A DNA stretch of 64,000 nt from Bordetella ansorpii (GTDB taxonomy: Bacteria > Pseudomonadota > Gammaproteobacteria > Burkholderiales > Burkholderiaceae_B), in assembly GCF_900078315.1 (NCBI RefSeq), contig NZ_FKBS01000029.1, positions 1 to 64,000 of the forward strand, in the 5' to 3' direction. Both the position numbers and the translations under genes were made by a program. A model generated the notes under the pieces. That model had not been told where the DNA came from. It saw only the letters and a list, made by a program, of their open reading frames with translations, and ran no database searches. Positions 8,251-17,039 of this stretch are shown here, in pieces. Numbering within the stretch: the first letter of the stretch is position 1; each line of letters opens with the position of its first letter.

Positions 8251-10536
8251 ATGGCATTTCCCGGACTGAGACACGCATCGTCTGGGCTGCTGGCCGCGCT
8301 ACGCGCCGGTTCGCGGCTTGGCCGGCGATCCGAACGCAAGAATCCTGCCGTCGGCAATAATGCCGCGGCGCAAGCGGCGGAGCCCGCCGCCTCGCCCGTC
8401 GCATCGCTGGCGCCGCTGACCGAAATCATCGGCAGCTACCTCGACCCCAAAGACGTCGAACGCGTGCGCGAAGCCTATCGCTTCGCCGACCAGGCCCACC
8501 TGGGCCAGTTCCGCGCCAGCGGTTCGCCCTATATTTCGCATCCCATCGCGGTCACCGAGATCTGTGCCGGCTGGAAGCTCGACGCCAACGCATTGTCGGC
8601 CGCGCTGCTGCACGACGTCATCGAAGACCAGGGCATCACCAAGCAGGAACTGGCCGAGAAGTTCGGCCCCGAGGTGGCTGAACTGGTCGATGGCCTGTCC
8701 AAGCTCGAACGGCTGGATTTCGCCACCAAGGCCGAGCAGCAGGCGGAAAGCTTCCGCAAGATGCTGCTGGCCATGGCGCGCGACGTGCGCGTCATCCTCA
8801 TCAAGCTGGCCGACCGCCTGCACAACATGCGCACACTCGAGGCCGTCAGCGCCGAAAAGCGCCGCCGTGTCGCGCGCGAGACGCTGGAAATCTACGCGCC
8901 CATCGCGCACCGCCTGGGCCTGAACCTGCTGTTCCGCGAACTGCAGGATCTCTGTTTCGCGGCCATTCATCCGAACCGCTACCAGGTGCTGTATCGCGCC
9001 GTGCTGGCCGCGCGCGGCAACCGGCGCGAGGTCATCGGCAAGATCGAGGACGCGGTGCGCACCGCCCTGCCCGCCGCCGGCATCGAGGCCGAGGTCACGG
9101 GCCGCGAGAAGACGCTCTACGGCATCTACCGCAAGATGCTCGAGCAGAAGAAGTCCTTCTCCGAAGTGCTCGACATCTACGGCTTTCGCGTCATCGTGCA
9201 CACGCTGCCCGAGTGCTACCTGGCGCTGGGCACGCTGCACCAGCTCTACCGTCCGGTGCCGGGCAAGTTCAAGGACTACATCGCGATCCCCAAGGTCAAC
9301 GGCTACCAGTCGCTGCACACCACCCTGGTGGGTCCGTACGGCACGCCGGTCGAGTTCCAGTTCCGCACGCGCGACATGCACCACATCGCCGAGGAAGGCG
9401 TGGCGTCGCACTGGCTGTACAAGGAAGACGAACTCAGCCTGAACGACCTGCAGAAGCGCACGCACCAATGGCTGCAGTCGCTGCTGGACATCCAGAGCCA
9501 GACGGGCGATTCGGGCGAGTTCTTCGAACACGTCAAGGTCGACCTGTTCCCCGACGCCGTCTACGTCTTCACGCCGCGCGGCAAGATCATCTCGCTGCCG
9601 CGCGGGGCCACGCCGGTCGACTTCGCCTACGCCATCCACACCGACATCGGCAACCAGGCGGTCGCGGCCAAGATCAACAACGAGTTCGTGCCGCTGCGCA
9701 CCGAGCTCAACAGCGGCGACACGATCGAGATCATCACGTCGCCGGCCTCGCGGCCCAACGCGCAGTGGCTCAACTACGTGCGCACGGGCCGTGCGCGCTC
9801 CGAGATCCGCCACTACCTGCGCACGGTCAAGTACGAAGAGTCCGTGGGCTTCGGCGAACGCCTGCTCGCGCAGGCGTTCCAGGCCCTGCACCTGACGCTG
9901 CCGCCCGCCGACGATCCGCAATGGGAAAAACTGGCGCGCAGCACCGGCGCCAGTTCGCGCGACGAGATCCTGGCCGACATCGGCCTGGGCAAGCGCCTGG
10001 CCGCCGTGGTGGCGCGCCGCTTCACGCCCGACAACCCGCTGGTGGCCACCACGGCCGCCGCCGTCGACGAAATCACCTCCGCCCGCGCCGCGCCCATCCT
10101 CATCCAGGGCAACGAAGGCCAGGCGGTGCAACTGGCCACCTGCTGCGGCCCCCTGCCCGGCGATCCCATCATCGCCGGCATGCGGCTGGGCCAGGGCGTG
10201 GTGGTGCACACCACCGACTGCCCCGTCGCCATCCGCGCGCAGACGCGCGAGCCCGAACGCTGGGTGCCCGTGGCCTGGGACAGCCAGACCGCCAAGCACC
10301 TGTCCACCCGCCTGGACATCATCACGCGCAACGAGCGCGGCGTGCTGGGCCGGCTGGCCGCGGAAGTCACCGCGGCCGACGCCAACATCGTGCACGTCAC
10401 CATGCACGACGACGCGGTCTCCACGGTCTCGCTGCACCTTACCGTGCAGGTCGACAGCCGCAAGCATCTGGCCCAGGTCATCCGCGCCGTCCGGCACGTT
10501 CCGCAGGTCCAGAAGATCGTGCGTGTAAAAGGCTGA
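8251..10536 (+). CDS. spoT: Bifunctional (p)ppGpp synthetase/hydrolase
   Basis: 761 residues. Order of domains: an HD hydrolase (about 95-240) with LLHDVIEDQGIT; a RelA/SpoT synthetase (about 275-390) with EVLDIYGFRVIV and KFKDYIAIPKVNGYQSLHT; a TGS domain (about 430-485) with VYVFTPRGKIISLPRG; a zinc-finger/conserved Cys region with LATCCGPLPGD (about 630); and a C-terminal ACT domain (about 685-755). The FKD sequence in the synthetase is of the RxKD type found in bifunctional enzymes rather than the ExDD of RelA. The intact HD motif indicates hydrolase activity. It controls the stringent response. The exact N-terminus is uncertain, since the first 40 residues are not conserved-looking. Confidence 0.94.
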   Translation: MAFPGLRHASSGLLAALRAGSRLGRRSERKNPAVGNNAAAQAAEPAASPVASLAPLTEIIGSYLDPKDVERVREAYRFADQAHLGQFRASGSPYISHPIAVTEICAGWKLDANALSAALLHDVIEDQGITKQELAEKFGPEVAELVDGLSKLERLDFATKAEQQAESFRKMLLAMARDVRVILIKLADRLHNMRTLEAVSAEKRRRVARETLEIYAPIAHRLGLNLLFRELQDLCFAAIHPNRYQVLYRAVLAARGNRREVIGKIEDAVRTALPAAGIEAEVTGREKTLYGIYRKMLEQKKSFSEVLDIYGFRVIVHTLPECYLALGTLHQLYRPVPGKFKDYIAIPKVNGYQSLHTTLVGPYGTPVEFQFRTRDMHHIAEEGVASHWLYKEDELSLNDLQKRTHQWLQSLLDIQSQTGDSGEFFEHVKVDLFPDAVYVFTPRGKIISLPRGATPVDFAYAIHTDIGNQAVAAKINNEFVPLRTELNSGDTIEIITSPASRPNAQWLNYVRTGRARSEIRHYLRTVKYEESVGFGERLLAQAFQALHLTLPPADDPQWEKLARSTGASSRDEILADIGLGKRLAAVVARRFTPDNPLVATTAAAVDEITSARAAPILIQGNEGQAVQLATCCGPLPGDPIIAGMRLGQGVVVHTTDCPVAIRAQTREPERWVPVAWDSQTAKHLSTRLDIITRNERGVLGRLAAEVTAADANIVHVTMHDDAVSTVSLHLTVQVDSRKHLAQVIRAVRHVPQVQKIVRVKG

Positions 10537-10596
10537 TACGCCTTCGATACCGTCCGTTTCCAGCGAGCGGGTTCAGACAGATCCGGTAGCAAACGG

Positions 10597-10629
10597 CCCG
10601 CGAGCTTTCAGAAAGTTGAAAGTCGCGGG
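10597..10629 (+). terminator. Hairpin after spoT
   Basis: CCCGCGAGCTTTCA at 10597-10610 pairs with TGAAAGTCGCGGG at 10617-10629, with one bulged G and a six-base loop. It lies 60 bases after the spoT stop. There is no clear T run, so it may terminate with help or only protect the 3' end. Confidence 0.5.
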
Positions 10630-10674
10630 CTTGGACAATGGGGCCCCTTTTCCCTACCGAGACCTGACAACAAT

Positions 10675-11583
10675 ATGCGCGCCCTGCTCCGCAGTCTGAC
10701 GCTTGCCGTCTCCCTGTCCGCCGCCTTCGCTCCCACGATCGCCTCGGCCCAGAATGCCGCCGCCCAGAAAGAGATCGACGCGGCCTCTCAGGCCGCGATG
10801 GCCGCCGCGCAGGAAGGCCCGGCCGACATCAAGCTGGACGACCAGGCCACGCTGAAACTGCCGGCCCGAATGGTGTTTGTGCCGAAGGCCCAGGCGCAGC
10901 GCCTGATGCAGGCCCACGGCAACGGCACGAACCCCGAGATGATGGGCCTGGTGCTGCCCACCGGCGAAGGCGAATGGCTGGCCACCATCGATTTCGAGAA
11001 GGCCGGCTACATCAAGGAAGACGACGCGAAGGATTGGGATACCGACGAACTGCTGCAAAGCCTGAAGGACGGCACCGAAGAAGCCAACAAGGCGCGGCGC
11101 GAACGCGGTTTCGACGAGATCGTGGTGGGTGGATGGACCGAGGTGCCGAAGTACGACGCCGCCTCGCACCGCCTGGTGTGGTCGGCCCTGGCCAGGAACA
11201 AGAACGGCCCGGACGAGGATCCCACGGTCAACTACAACACCTATGCGCTGGGCCGTGACGGCTACATCTCGGTGGACCTGATCACCAGCCAGAGCCAGTT
11301 GCCGGCGGACAAATCCGTGGCCCTGTCCCTGCTGGACAACATCGGCTACGTCGAAGGCAAGCGCTACGCCGACTTCGATTCGTCCACCGACAAGGTCGCC
11401 GAATACGGACTGGCTGCGCTGGTGGCGGGCGTGGCGGCCAAGAAGCTGGGTCTGTTCGCGGTGATCGCGGCCTTCCTGGCCAAGTTCGCCAAGGTGGGCT
11501 TCATTGCCGTGGCCGCCGTCATCATGCCTCTCATCCGCCGCCTGCGCGGCAAGAAGAACCAGACGCCCCAGACCCCGGCCTGA
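10675..11583 (+). CDS. DUF2167 family membrane-anchored exported protein
   Basis: 302 residues. A signal peptide (about 1-25, ending ASAQ) precedes a large extracytoplasmic domain with the family features RMVFVPKAQAQRLMQ, GLVLPTGEGEWLATIDFEK and GFDEIVVGGWTEVPKYD. Near the C-terminus (about 245-285) are hydrophobic segments LAALVAGVAAKKLG and VGFIAVAAVIMPLI, then a basic tail. DUF2167 proteins have no established biochemical role that I know. The next gene, an M50-type membrane protease, starts 8 bases after this stop, so the two are almost certainly one operon and may act together at the membrane. Confidence 0.85.
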   Translation: MRALLRSLTLAVSLSAAFAPTIASAQNAAAQKEIDAASQAAMAAAQEGPADIKLDDQATLKLPARMVFVPKAQAQRLMQAHGNGTNPEMMGLVLPTGEGEWLATIDFEKAGYIKEDDAKDWDTDELLQSLKDGTEEANKARRERGFDEIVVGGWTEVPKYDAASHRLVWSALARNKNGPDEDPTVNYNTYALGRDGYISVDLITSQSQLPADKSVALSLLDNIGYVEGKRYADFDSSTDKVAEYGLAALVAGVAAKKLGLFAVIAAFLAKFAKVGFIAVAAVIMPLIRRLRGKKNQTPQTPA

Positions 11584-11590
11584 GCGCGCG

Positions 11591-12322
11591 ATGAAGCTGC
11601 TACTGCTGCTGTTTTCCGGACTGAAGTTCCTGAAGTTCGGCAAGCTGCTGACGACCGGCGGCACCATGCTGCTGTCGATCGGCGCGTATGCGCTGGTGTT
11701 CGGCTGGCGCTACGCGGCGGGCTTCGTGCTGCTGATCTTCGTGCACGAGATGGGCCACTACGTGGCGGCCCGCCAGCGCGGGCTGGACGTCGGCGCGCCC
11801 ACCTTCATTCCGTTCGTGGGCGCCTGGATCCAGTTGAAGGACATGCCGCACGATGCCGAGACCGAGGCCTATGTCGGCCTGGGCGGGCCGTTCGCCGGCA
11901 CCCTCGCGTCGCTGGCCTGCTACTTCGCCGCTCGCGATACCGGCAGCGACCTGCTGCTGGCGCTGTCGTATTCCGGGTTCTTCATCAACCTGTTCAACCT
12001 GATTCCGGTGTCGCCGCTGGACGGCGGCCGCATCACCGCGGTGCTGTCGCCGCGCGTCTGGCTGCTGGGCGTGCCGGTGCTGGTGGGCCTGTTCTTCTGG
12101 TCGCCCAGCCCCATCCTGATCCTGGTGGCCATCCTGGCCCTGCCCAATGCCATCAAGGCGTTCAAGTACGACCCGGACCTGCCCGAGAACCAGGCCTACT
12201 ACGGCGCGACCACGTTGGAAAGCAAGCTGACGTATGGCTGCGCGTACCTGGCGCTGGTGGCCTTGCTGGCCATCCTGTCGCATGATGTGCATGAGATGCT
12301 GTCGCATGTGCGGCGGTACTGA
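11591..12322 (+). CDS. M50 family (site-2 protease-like) membrane metallopeptidase
   Basis: 243 residues with about six hydrophobic segments. The zinc motif HEMGH (His52, Glu53, His56) lies inside a membrane segment, and SPLDGGR at 141-147 supplies the third metal ligand of the M50 family. A GLGGPFAGT motif lies between them. The protein is compact, with no PDZ domain, unlike RseP. Such enzymes cut within transmembrane helices of anchored substrates; the DUF2167 protein encoded just before it is an obvious candidate partner or substrate, by inference. The start at 11591 is the first ATG after the upstream stop and precedes the hydrophobic N-terminus. Confidence 0.88.
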   Translation: MKLLLLLFSGLKFLKFGKLLTTGGTMLLSIGAYALVFGWRYAAGFVLLIFVHEMGHYVAARQRGLDVGAPTFIPFVGAWIQLKDMPHDAETEAYVGLGGPFAGTLASLACYFAARDTGSDLLLALSYSGFFINLFNLIPVSPLDGGRITAVLSPRVWLLGVPVLVGLFFWSPSPILILVAILALPNAIKAFKYDPDLPENQAYYGATTLESKLTYGCAYLALVALLAILSHDVHEMLSHVRRY

Positions 12323-12342
12323 TCCCCGCGAGGCATGCCCCC

Positions 12343-12891
12343 ATGAGAGTGGACGTCACCGAACAGATACGGATCTATGACGAGGTCTTGAACGACCTGC
12401 AGGACTACTTTCTGCTGGCTGACCTCCAGACCGTCCAGGACTTCAAGAACCGGCACGCCATCGGCGACGACATGCTCACGCCGATGGTCACGACGGAACT
12501 CGGCGACCGGATCGTGGAAGAAGGCGCGCTGCTGCCTTTGCCCGGTATCGCCAACCATCCGTATACGGTGATTTTCAACCGCAGCGGCAAGCCGGTTCTG
12601 GAAGCAGCACAGAACCGCATCGTGCACCGGCAGGCCGGCTATCTGCTGGACGTCACCAGCGAACGCATCTTTCTGTTCACCATCCCGTATCTACGGCATT
12701 GGGATAGCGGCCTGCCCCACCTGAAAGATCACCGGCCTTCGTTCGCGCTGCCCAATGGCATGTACGGCGTGGAAGTGCTGGCGGGCTACGCGCTGATCGA
12801 TGGCGACGAGGAGACTGTCATCGAGTTCGTCATCGGACCGGCCGATGGCGGATTCCATGCGGATTTCAATTACCGCTACGAGCTGGAGTGA
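12343..12891 (+). CDS. Protein of unknown function
   Basis: 182 residues, not recognised. It has no signal peptide or membrane segment. The sequence is acidic and mixed alpha/beta in look, with the segments VTEQIRIYDEVLNDLQDYF, IVEEGALLPLPGIANHPYT and a beta-rich C-terminal part containing YALIDGDEETVIEFVIGP. It lies 20 bases after the M50 gene, so it could be read from the same transcript, but its base composition and content look more like the unknown genes after it. GAGG lies nine bases before the ATG. Base use is ordinary for the window, which supports a real gene. Confidence 0.6.
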   Translation: MRVDVTEQIRIYDEVLNDLQDYFLLADLQTVQDFKNRHAIGDDMLTPMVTTELGDRIVEEGALLPLPGIANHPYTVIFNRSGKPVLEAAQNRIVHRQAGYLLDVTSERIFLFTIPYLRHWDSGLPHLKDHRPSFALPNGMYGVEVLAGYALIDGDEETVIEFVIGPADGGFHADFNYRYELE

Positions 12892-12983
12892 GCCGATTTC
12901 GCGTGCAGCAGAAATATCACAGTGGATGACACTCGGCTTGGCTTGAGCTTATGATTTGAAGCACAGCACGGGACAAGGCGAGT

Positions 12984-13367
12984 ATGATGACTACGGCAAA
13001 AAAAGCACCTGCGGCAAAGAAAGCCACAAGTGTTGGCGGGGCTGCCAAAAAAGCCACGGCGAAGGCCGCGCAACCGGCGCGCAAGGTGACCAGGCCTGCC
13101 ACCCAAACCTCACCGGGCAAGAGCCAGGTCGTCACTGTCATCCCCGCTTCCACGAAATGGGGCAAGACGACCGTTACCGTGTCTGCCAACGGAGTGCTCA
13201 AAGCGACGACCACTTCGGCATCGGGGCGAGAAACCACCTTTGATCTTTCTCGACGCAAGCTGGTAGACAAGTACCCTGATATCAAACCTCGCCCGGCACC
13301 AAAAAGCGTTTTGAAGCTCGACGAGGAAACGCGCCGGTCGCTGTTGGCATCCATGCTGCTGAAGTAA
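12984..13367 (+). CDS. Lys/Ala-tailed small protein coupled to a TIR-like gene
   Basis: 127 residues, not recognised as a family. Residues 1-45 are histone-H1-like, with AKKAPAAKKA and AKKATAKAAQPARK repeats, strongly basic and probably disordered or DNA-binding. Residues about 48-127 form a compact domain with KWGKTTVTVSANGVLKATTT (beta-rich) and a helical end KLDEETRRSLLASMLLK. The stop codon overlaps the start of the next gene (TAATG at 13365-13369), so the two are translationally coupled and probably work together. It could be a nucleoid-type protein or the regulatory/immunity partner of the next protein; neither is shown. The base composition is less GC-rich than that of flanking genes. 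Confidence 0.65.
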   Translation: MMTTAKKAPAAKKATSVGGAAKKATAKAAQPARKVTRPATQTSPGKSQVVTVIPASTKWGKTTVTVSANGVLKATTTSASGRETTFDLSRRKLVDKYPDIKPRPAPKSVLKLDEETRRSLLASMLLK

Positions 13368-14002
13368 TGGTCATCCCAGCGAAAAAGCCCGCGGACTATG
13401 AGTACCGCGTGTTTCTCAATTGCCCGTTCGACGACGATTTCAAACCGCTTTTCGACGCGATCATTTTTACGATCCAGGATCTCGGCTTCCAAGCCCGACA
13501 TGCCTTGATCGACAACGCCTCGGCATTGCGCGTCGAGCGCATTGCCAGCGAGATCGCGACCTGCAAGTACTCATTGCATGACATGAGTCGTGTGCAATTG
13601 GGAGCCAACCACCTTCCCCGCTTCAATATGCCGTTCGAGGCTGGCATCGCCTATGCGGTTTACGCCATGAACCCATACAAGCGCGATCACCACATAGGCA
13701 TACTGGACGAGGTGCCGTATCAGCACAACGCCAGCATCAGCGACCTGGCTGGGCTGGACCCAAAGATTCACCATAACGATCGCGATAAGGCCATCAGTTG
13801 CGTTCGCGACTTCCTACGCAAGAAATCCGCCACGTCGCTCCCTGGCGCGGCTCATGTCACTCAGCGCTACCTGGCTTTTGAAGGCGTGCTGGCCAAGGCC
13901 GCCAAGGCGCAAAAAGTTGAGTTGAGCGAACTTCGCTCATGGGACTATGCCAATGACCTCCAGGCAACGATGGCAGACTGGATACGTCAGAACCCATCGT
14001 AA
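13367..14002 (+). CDS. TIR-like Rossmann-fold protein, possible defence effector
   Basis: 211 residues. The layout fits a flavodoxin/TIR-type alternating beta-alpha fold: strand VFLNCPFD (15-22), helix, strand/turn, then SLHDMSRV (69-76), then RFNMPFEAG (85-93) leading into a helix, and strand HHIGILDEV (108-115). The Glu91 in NMPFEAG sits where TIR-related NADases carry the catalytic glutamate of their ELG motif. I recall unnamed bacterial proteins with a similar VFLNxPFD, SxHDxSRV and PRFNMPFExG pattern, without a defined function. No signal peptide or membrane span. The start codon overlaps the preceding stop. A role as an NAD-consuming or nucleotide-sensing effector is inference. Confidence 0.65.
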   Translation: MVIPAKKPADYEYRVFLNCPFDDDFKPLFDAIIFTIQDLGFQARHALIDNASALRVERIASEIATCKYSLHDMSRVQLGANHLPRFNMPFEAGIAYAVYAMNPYKRDHHIGILDEVPYQHNASISDLAGLDPKIHHNDRDKAISCVRDFLRKKSATSLPGAAHVTQRYLAFEGVLAKAAKAQKVELSELRSWDYANDLQATMADWIRQNPS

Positions 14003-14030
14003 GACATCGCAGTCACAGCGTTCGCAGAAA

Positions 14031-14064
14031 CGAGGGACTCCCCGCGACAGTGCAGTGTCCCTCG
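14031..14064. terminator. Perfect inverted repeat between convergent genes
   Basis: CGAGGGAC at 14031-14038 is mirrored by GTCCCTCG at 14057-14064 with an 18-base loop. It lies between the TIR-like gene and the convergent glnQ-type gene, as expected for a bidirectional terminator. No T run follows on either strand. Confidence 0.45.
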
Positions 14065-14079
14065 CCTGAATGCCCGTAT

Positions 14080-14808
14080 CTACGCCACGTGCTGCAGGAA
14101 ATCCTTCAGCCGCTGGCTGGGCGGATTGGCCAGCAGTTCCGCGGGCGGGCCATCGTGCGCGATCTTGCCGCCGTCGATGAAGATCAGGCGGCTGCCCACC
14201 TTGCGGGCGAACTCCATCTCGTGCGTGACCACCACCATGGTCATGCCCTCTTCGGCCAGGTCGCGCATCACCTTCAGCACTTCGTGGCGCAGTTCGGGGT
14301 CCAGCGCGGACGTCGGCTCGTCGAACAGCATCAGCTTGGGGCGGATGGCCAACGCGCGGGCAATGGCCACGCGTTGCTGCTGGCCGCCGGACAGCTCGGA
14401 CGGATAGTGGTTCATGCGCTCGGCCAGCCCCACCTTGCCCAGCAGCTCCTCGGCCAGTTGGCGGGCTTCGGCGCGGCCGGCGCCGCGCGTATGGATCGGG
14501 CCGAACATCACGTTGTCCAGCGCCGTCATCTGCGGGAACAGATTGAACTGCTGGAACACCATGCCGGCCTCGCGGCGGATGTCGCGCACCTGCTGCGACG
14601 AGCCATGCACGCTCAGGCCGTCGACCAGGAGATCGCCTTCCTGGATGGTCTCCAGCACGTTGATGCAGCGCAGGAATGTGGACTTGCCGGAGCCCGACGG
14701 CCCGACGACAACCACCACCTCGCCCGCGTTGATGTCCAGCGTGATGCCGTTCAGGACGGTGGTCTCGCCGAAGCGCTTGATGACGTTGCGGAATTCGACC
14801 ATGCTCAT
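14080..14808 (-). CDS. glnQ: Polar amino-acid ABC transporter ATP-binding protein
   Basis: 242 residues. Walker A GPSGSGKST at 36-44, the PAAT-type FLRCINVLE segment, Q-loop region MVFQQFNLFP, signature LSGGQQQR (about 138) and Walker B LMLFDEPTSALDPE (about 160) are all intact. It energises import of a polar amino acid with the permease and binding protein encoded upstream. The start at 14808 has AGGAGG seven bases before it; an in-frame ATG two codons later is possible. It lies 106 bases after the permease stop. The glnQ name is by family resemblance; glutamine specificity is not shown. Confidence 0.88.
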   Translation of the reverse strand: MSMVEFRNVIKRFGETTVLNGITLDINAGEVVVVVGPSGSGKSTFLRCINVLETIQEGDLLVDGLSVHGSSQQVRDIRREAGMVFQQFNLFPQMTALDNVMFGPIHTRGAGRAEARQLAEELLGKVGLAERMNHYPSELSGGQQQRVAIARALAIRPKLMLFDEPTSALDPELRHEVLKVMRDLAEEGMTMVVVTHEMEFARKVGSRLIFIDGGKIAHDGPPAELLANPPSQRLKDFLQHVA

Positions 14809-14914
14809 TCGATACCCTCCTGCCGCTGATCGGTGATGGAAGCCGGCTCGGCGAGCCCTGCGCCAGCCAACCGCTGCGTGTAGATCCCAGCGCGTTTCAA
14901 GAGTGCGGGATGGC

Positions 14915-15787
14915 TCATAGGATGCGCATCCTCTTCTCCAGCAGGCGCAGGCTGAGGGCGATCAGCCCCGTCAGCGCCAGATAGACGATGGCCACCGCCG
15001 ACCAGATTTCCAGCGCGCGGAAGTTGCTGGCCATGATCTCCTGGCCCTGGCGGGTCAGTTCGGCCACGCCGATCACGATGAACAGCGACGAATCCTTCAG
15101 GCTGATGATGCACTGGTTGCCCAGCGGCGGAATCATGCGGCGAAATGCCACCGGCCCGACGATGTGCAGCAGGATCTTGCGGAACGGCAGGCCCATCGCC
15201 TGGCCCGCTTCGCGCAGGCCCTTGTGCACGGACTGCAACGCACCCCGCACGATCTCGGCGATGTAGGCGCCGGAGTTGATGATGAGCGTGGCGATGGCGG
15301 CCGGCACGGCCTCGACGCGGATGTCGGACACGATGGGCAGCGCGAAGTAGATGAACATCACCTGCACCACGATCGGCGTGCCGCGCACCACAGCCACGTA
15401 GATCGACGCCACGTCGGCAGCCAGCATGCCCAGTTGCGCGCCCAATGCGGCCAGGCCTCCCTTGCGCAAGGCGGGCGCCAACATCACCGCCATCACCGCC
15501 AGCATCACGATCCAGTAGACCAACTGGGCCAGGAGCACATAGCGCGTGAGCACGATGAAGTAGACCAGCACGGCCGCGATGAGGACCCACGGCAGCGCGG
15601 TGACGCGCAGGCCGAGACCCTGCATGGAATCAGGCACGGCGGCGCGACCATAGGTCTTGGCCACGCCCGCCAGCACACCCAGCAGAAAACCGCCGATCAG
15701 GCCGGCCAGGGTGATCTTGACGGTCATCAACGTGCCGTCGAGCAGATTGGGCAGCGCGTCCCAGATGACAGACCAATCGAAGTCCAC
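14915..15787 (-). CDS. glnP: Amino-acid ABC transporter permease with an extra membrane insertion
   Basis: 290 residues, about 70 longer than ordinary GlnP. The N-terminal [20 protein letters not shown] and the later [40 protein letters not shown] and [13 protein letters not shown] (the EAA loop that contacts the ATPase) are canonical. The extra residues (about 55-115) insert hydrophobic segments, including [20 protein letters not shown], between the first transmembrane helix and the RGTP motif. The start is GTG at 15787, with GGGAG five bases upstream; no suitable ATG is available. Middle gene of the binding protein-permease-ATPase set. Confidence 0.88.
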   Translation of the reverse strand: MDFDWSVIWDALPNLLDGTLMTVKITLAGLIGGFLLGVLAGVAKTYGRAAVPDSMQGLGLRVTALPWVLIAAVLVYFIVLTRYVLLAQLVYWIVMLAVMAVMLAPALRKGGLAALGAQLGMLAADVASIYVAVVRGTPIVVQVMFIYFALPIVSDIRVEAVPAAIATLIINSGAYIAEIVRGALQSVHKGLREAGQAMGLPFRKILLHIVGPVAFRRMIPPLGNQCIISLKDSSLFIVIGVAELTRQGQEIMASNFRALEIWSAVAIVYLALTGLIALSLRLLEKRMRIL

Positions 15788-15983
15788 GGTTGCTCCCCAT
15801 AGATGCCGCGTGTGTCATGCGCGCAGCCCACCGCCCTTGTCTGGGCAACGGTTGTCGCGCAACGCAGCGGCAAAGAAAACCAGGGCGCCACCCGCAGGCA
15901 GCATCCCCATCGATACGCTTGCGCCGATGCACCGGGACGCGCCGCGCGCCCCGCGCATGGGCGGGCTCAACCCGTATGGGGCA

Positions 15984-16736
15984 TCAGGGCTGCTTGCCGA
16001 ACCACTTGGTGTACAGCGCGTCGTACTGGCCATTCGATTTCAGCGTGGCCAGGGCCTTGTTCACCTTGGGCACCAGGTCGCTGCCCTTGGGGAAGGCGAT
16101 GCCGTAGAAATCGCCGCTCTTGACCAGGCCCGCCACCTTCACGCGGCCCTTGCCGGCGGTGTTGGCGTAGTACTGGACGTTGGGCGTGTCGTGCACGGCG
16201 GCGTCGACACGGCCGGTGGCCAGCTCGAGGTAGGCGTTGTCGATGTTGGGGAACAGCTTGAGCTTGGCGTCGGGCACCTGGCTCTTCATGAAGTCGACCG
16301 TGGCGGTGCCGGTCTTCACGGCCACCGTTTTGCCCGACAGGTCCTTGGCCTGCTTGACCTTGTCGTCCTTGGCATTGACCAGGATGGCCAGGCCGCTTTC
16401 GTAATAGGGATCGGAGAAGTCCACGACCTTCTTGCGGTCGTCACGGATGGTGATGCCGGCCAGGGCCGCGTCGATGTTCTTCGTTTGCAGGCCCGGGATG
16501 ATGCCGTTGAAATCCATGGGCTGCAGCTTGTACTTCAGGTTCAGCTCTTTGGCGATGGCGGCCCACAGTTCGATGTCGAAGCCGGTGTAGACGTTGCCCT
16601 GCTTGAACTCGAACGGCACGAACGCGGTGTCGGTGGCGACGATCAGCTCACGGTCTTGGGCCGAGGCGACGGGCGCCACGGCATACAGCGCGACGGACAT
16701 GCCCGCCAGGACGGCGGCGAATTTTGTTTTGATCAT
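15984..16736 (-). CDS. glnH: Amino-acid ABC transporter periplasmic binding protein
   Basis: 250 residues with a signal peptide (about 1-26, ending ASAQ). The mature part is a type II periplasmic binding protein: [56 protein letters not shown] and [15 protein letters not shown] are family hallmarks and include the Arg and Asp residues that bind the amino-acid group. It resembles GlnH closely. It is the first gene of the set, 196 bases before the permease, and is divergent from the C45 hydrolase gene. GGGAG before the ATG supports the start. The ligand is inferred. Confidence 0.9.
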   Translation of the reverse strand: MIKTKFAAVLAGMSVALYAVAPVASAQDRELIVATDTAFVPFEFKQGNVYTGFDIELWAAIAKELNLKYKLQPMDFNGIIPGLQTKNIDAALAGITIRDDRKKVVDFSDPYYESGLAILVNAKDDKVKQAKDLSGKTVAVKTGTATVDFMKSQVPDAKLKLFPNIDNAYLELATGRVDAAVHDTPNVQYYANTAGKGRVKVAGLVKSGDFYGIAFPKGSDLVPKVNKALATLKSNGQYDALYTKWFGKQP

Positions 16737-17039
16737 GGAGTTGCTCCCTCTGGGTCAGGATCTGGTTCAGATACATGCACGCAACGGCTGGCCCTGTTTT
16801 TTGATAGTGGCCTGGAGCACGGCGTCCAGGGTGAGGACGTCGGCTTGGGCCATCTTAGCAATGTGTCCCCGGCTACGCCACCTCGGTTATTTTTTGTCGC
16901 CGGGCCGTCCCCAAGACAAAATCCTGGCAACGGCACTTGCTGCGGTGCGATCGCGATAAAAAAGCTGGACCAGCCGCTGCGCTCCCCTCGGCTCCGATCC
17001 GCCGCCCCTCCTACAATCACCACAACCCTGGAGGCCGTC
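16737..17039. other. Noncoding divergent region between glnH and the C45 hydrolase gene
   Basis: 303 bases holding the promoters of two divergent transcription units. A poly-T/A-rich patch (about 16885-16900) and GGAGG just before the right-hand start at 17040 are visible. I found no convincing palindrome, RNA structure or small reading frame. Confidence 0.5.
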
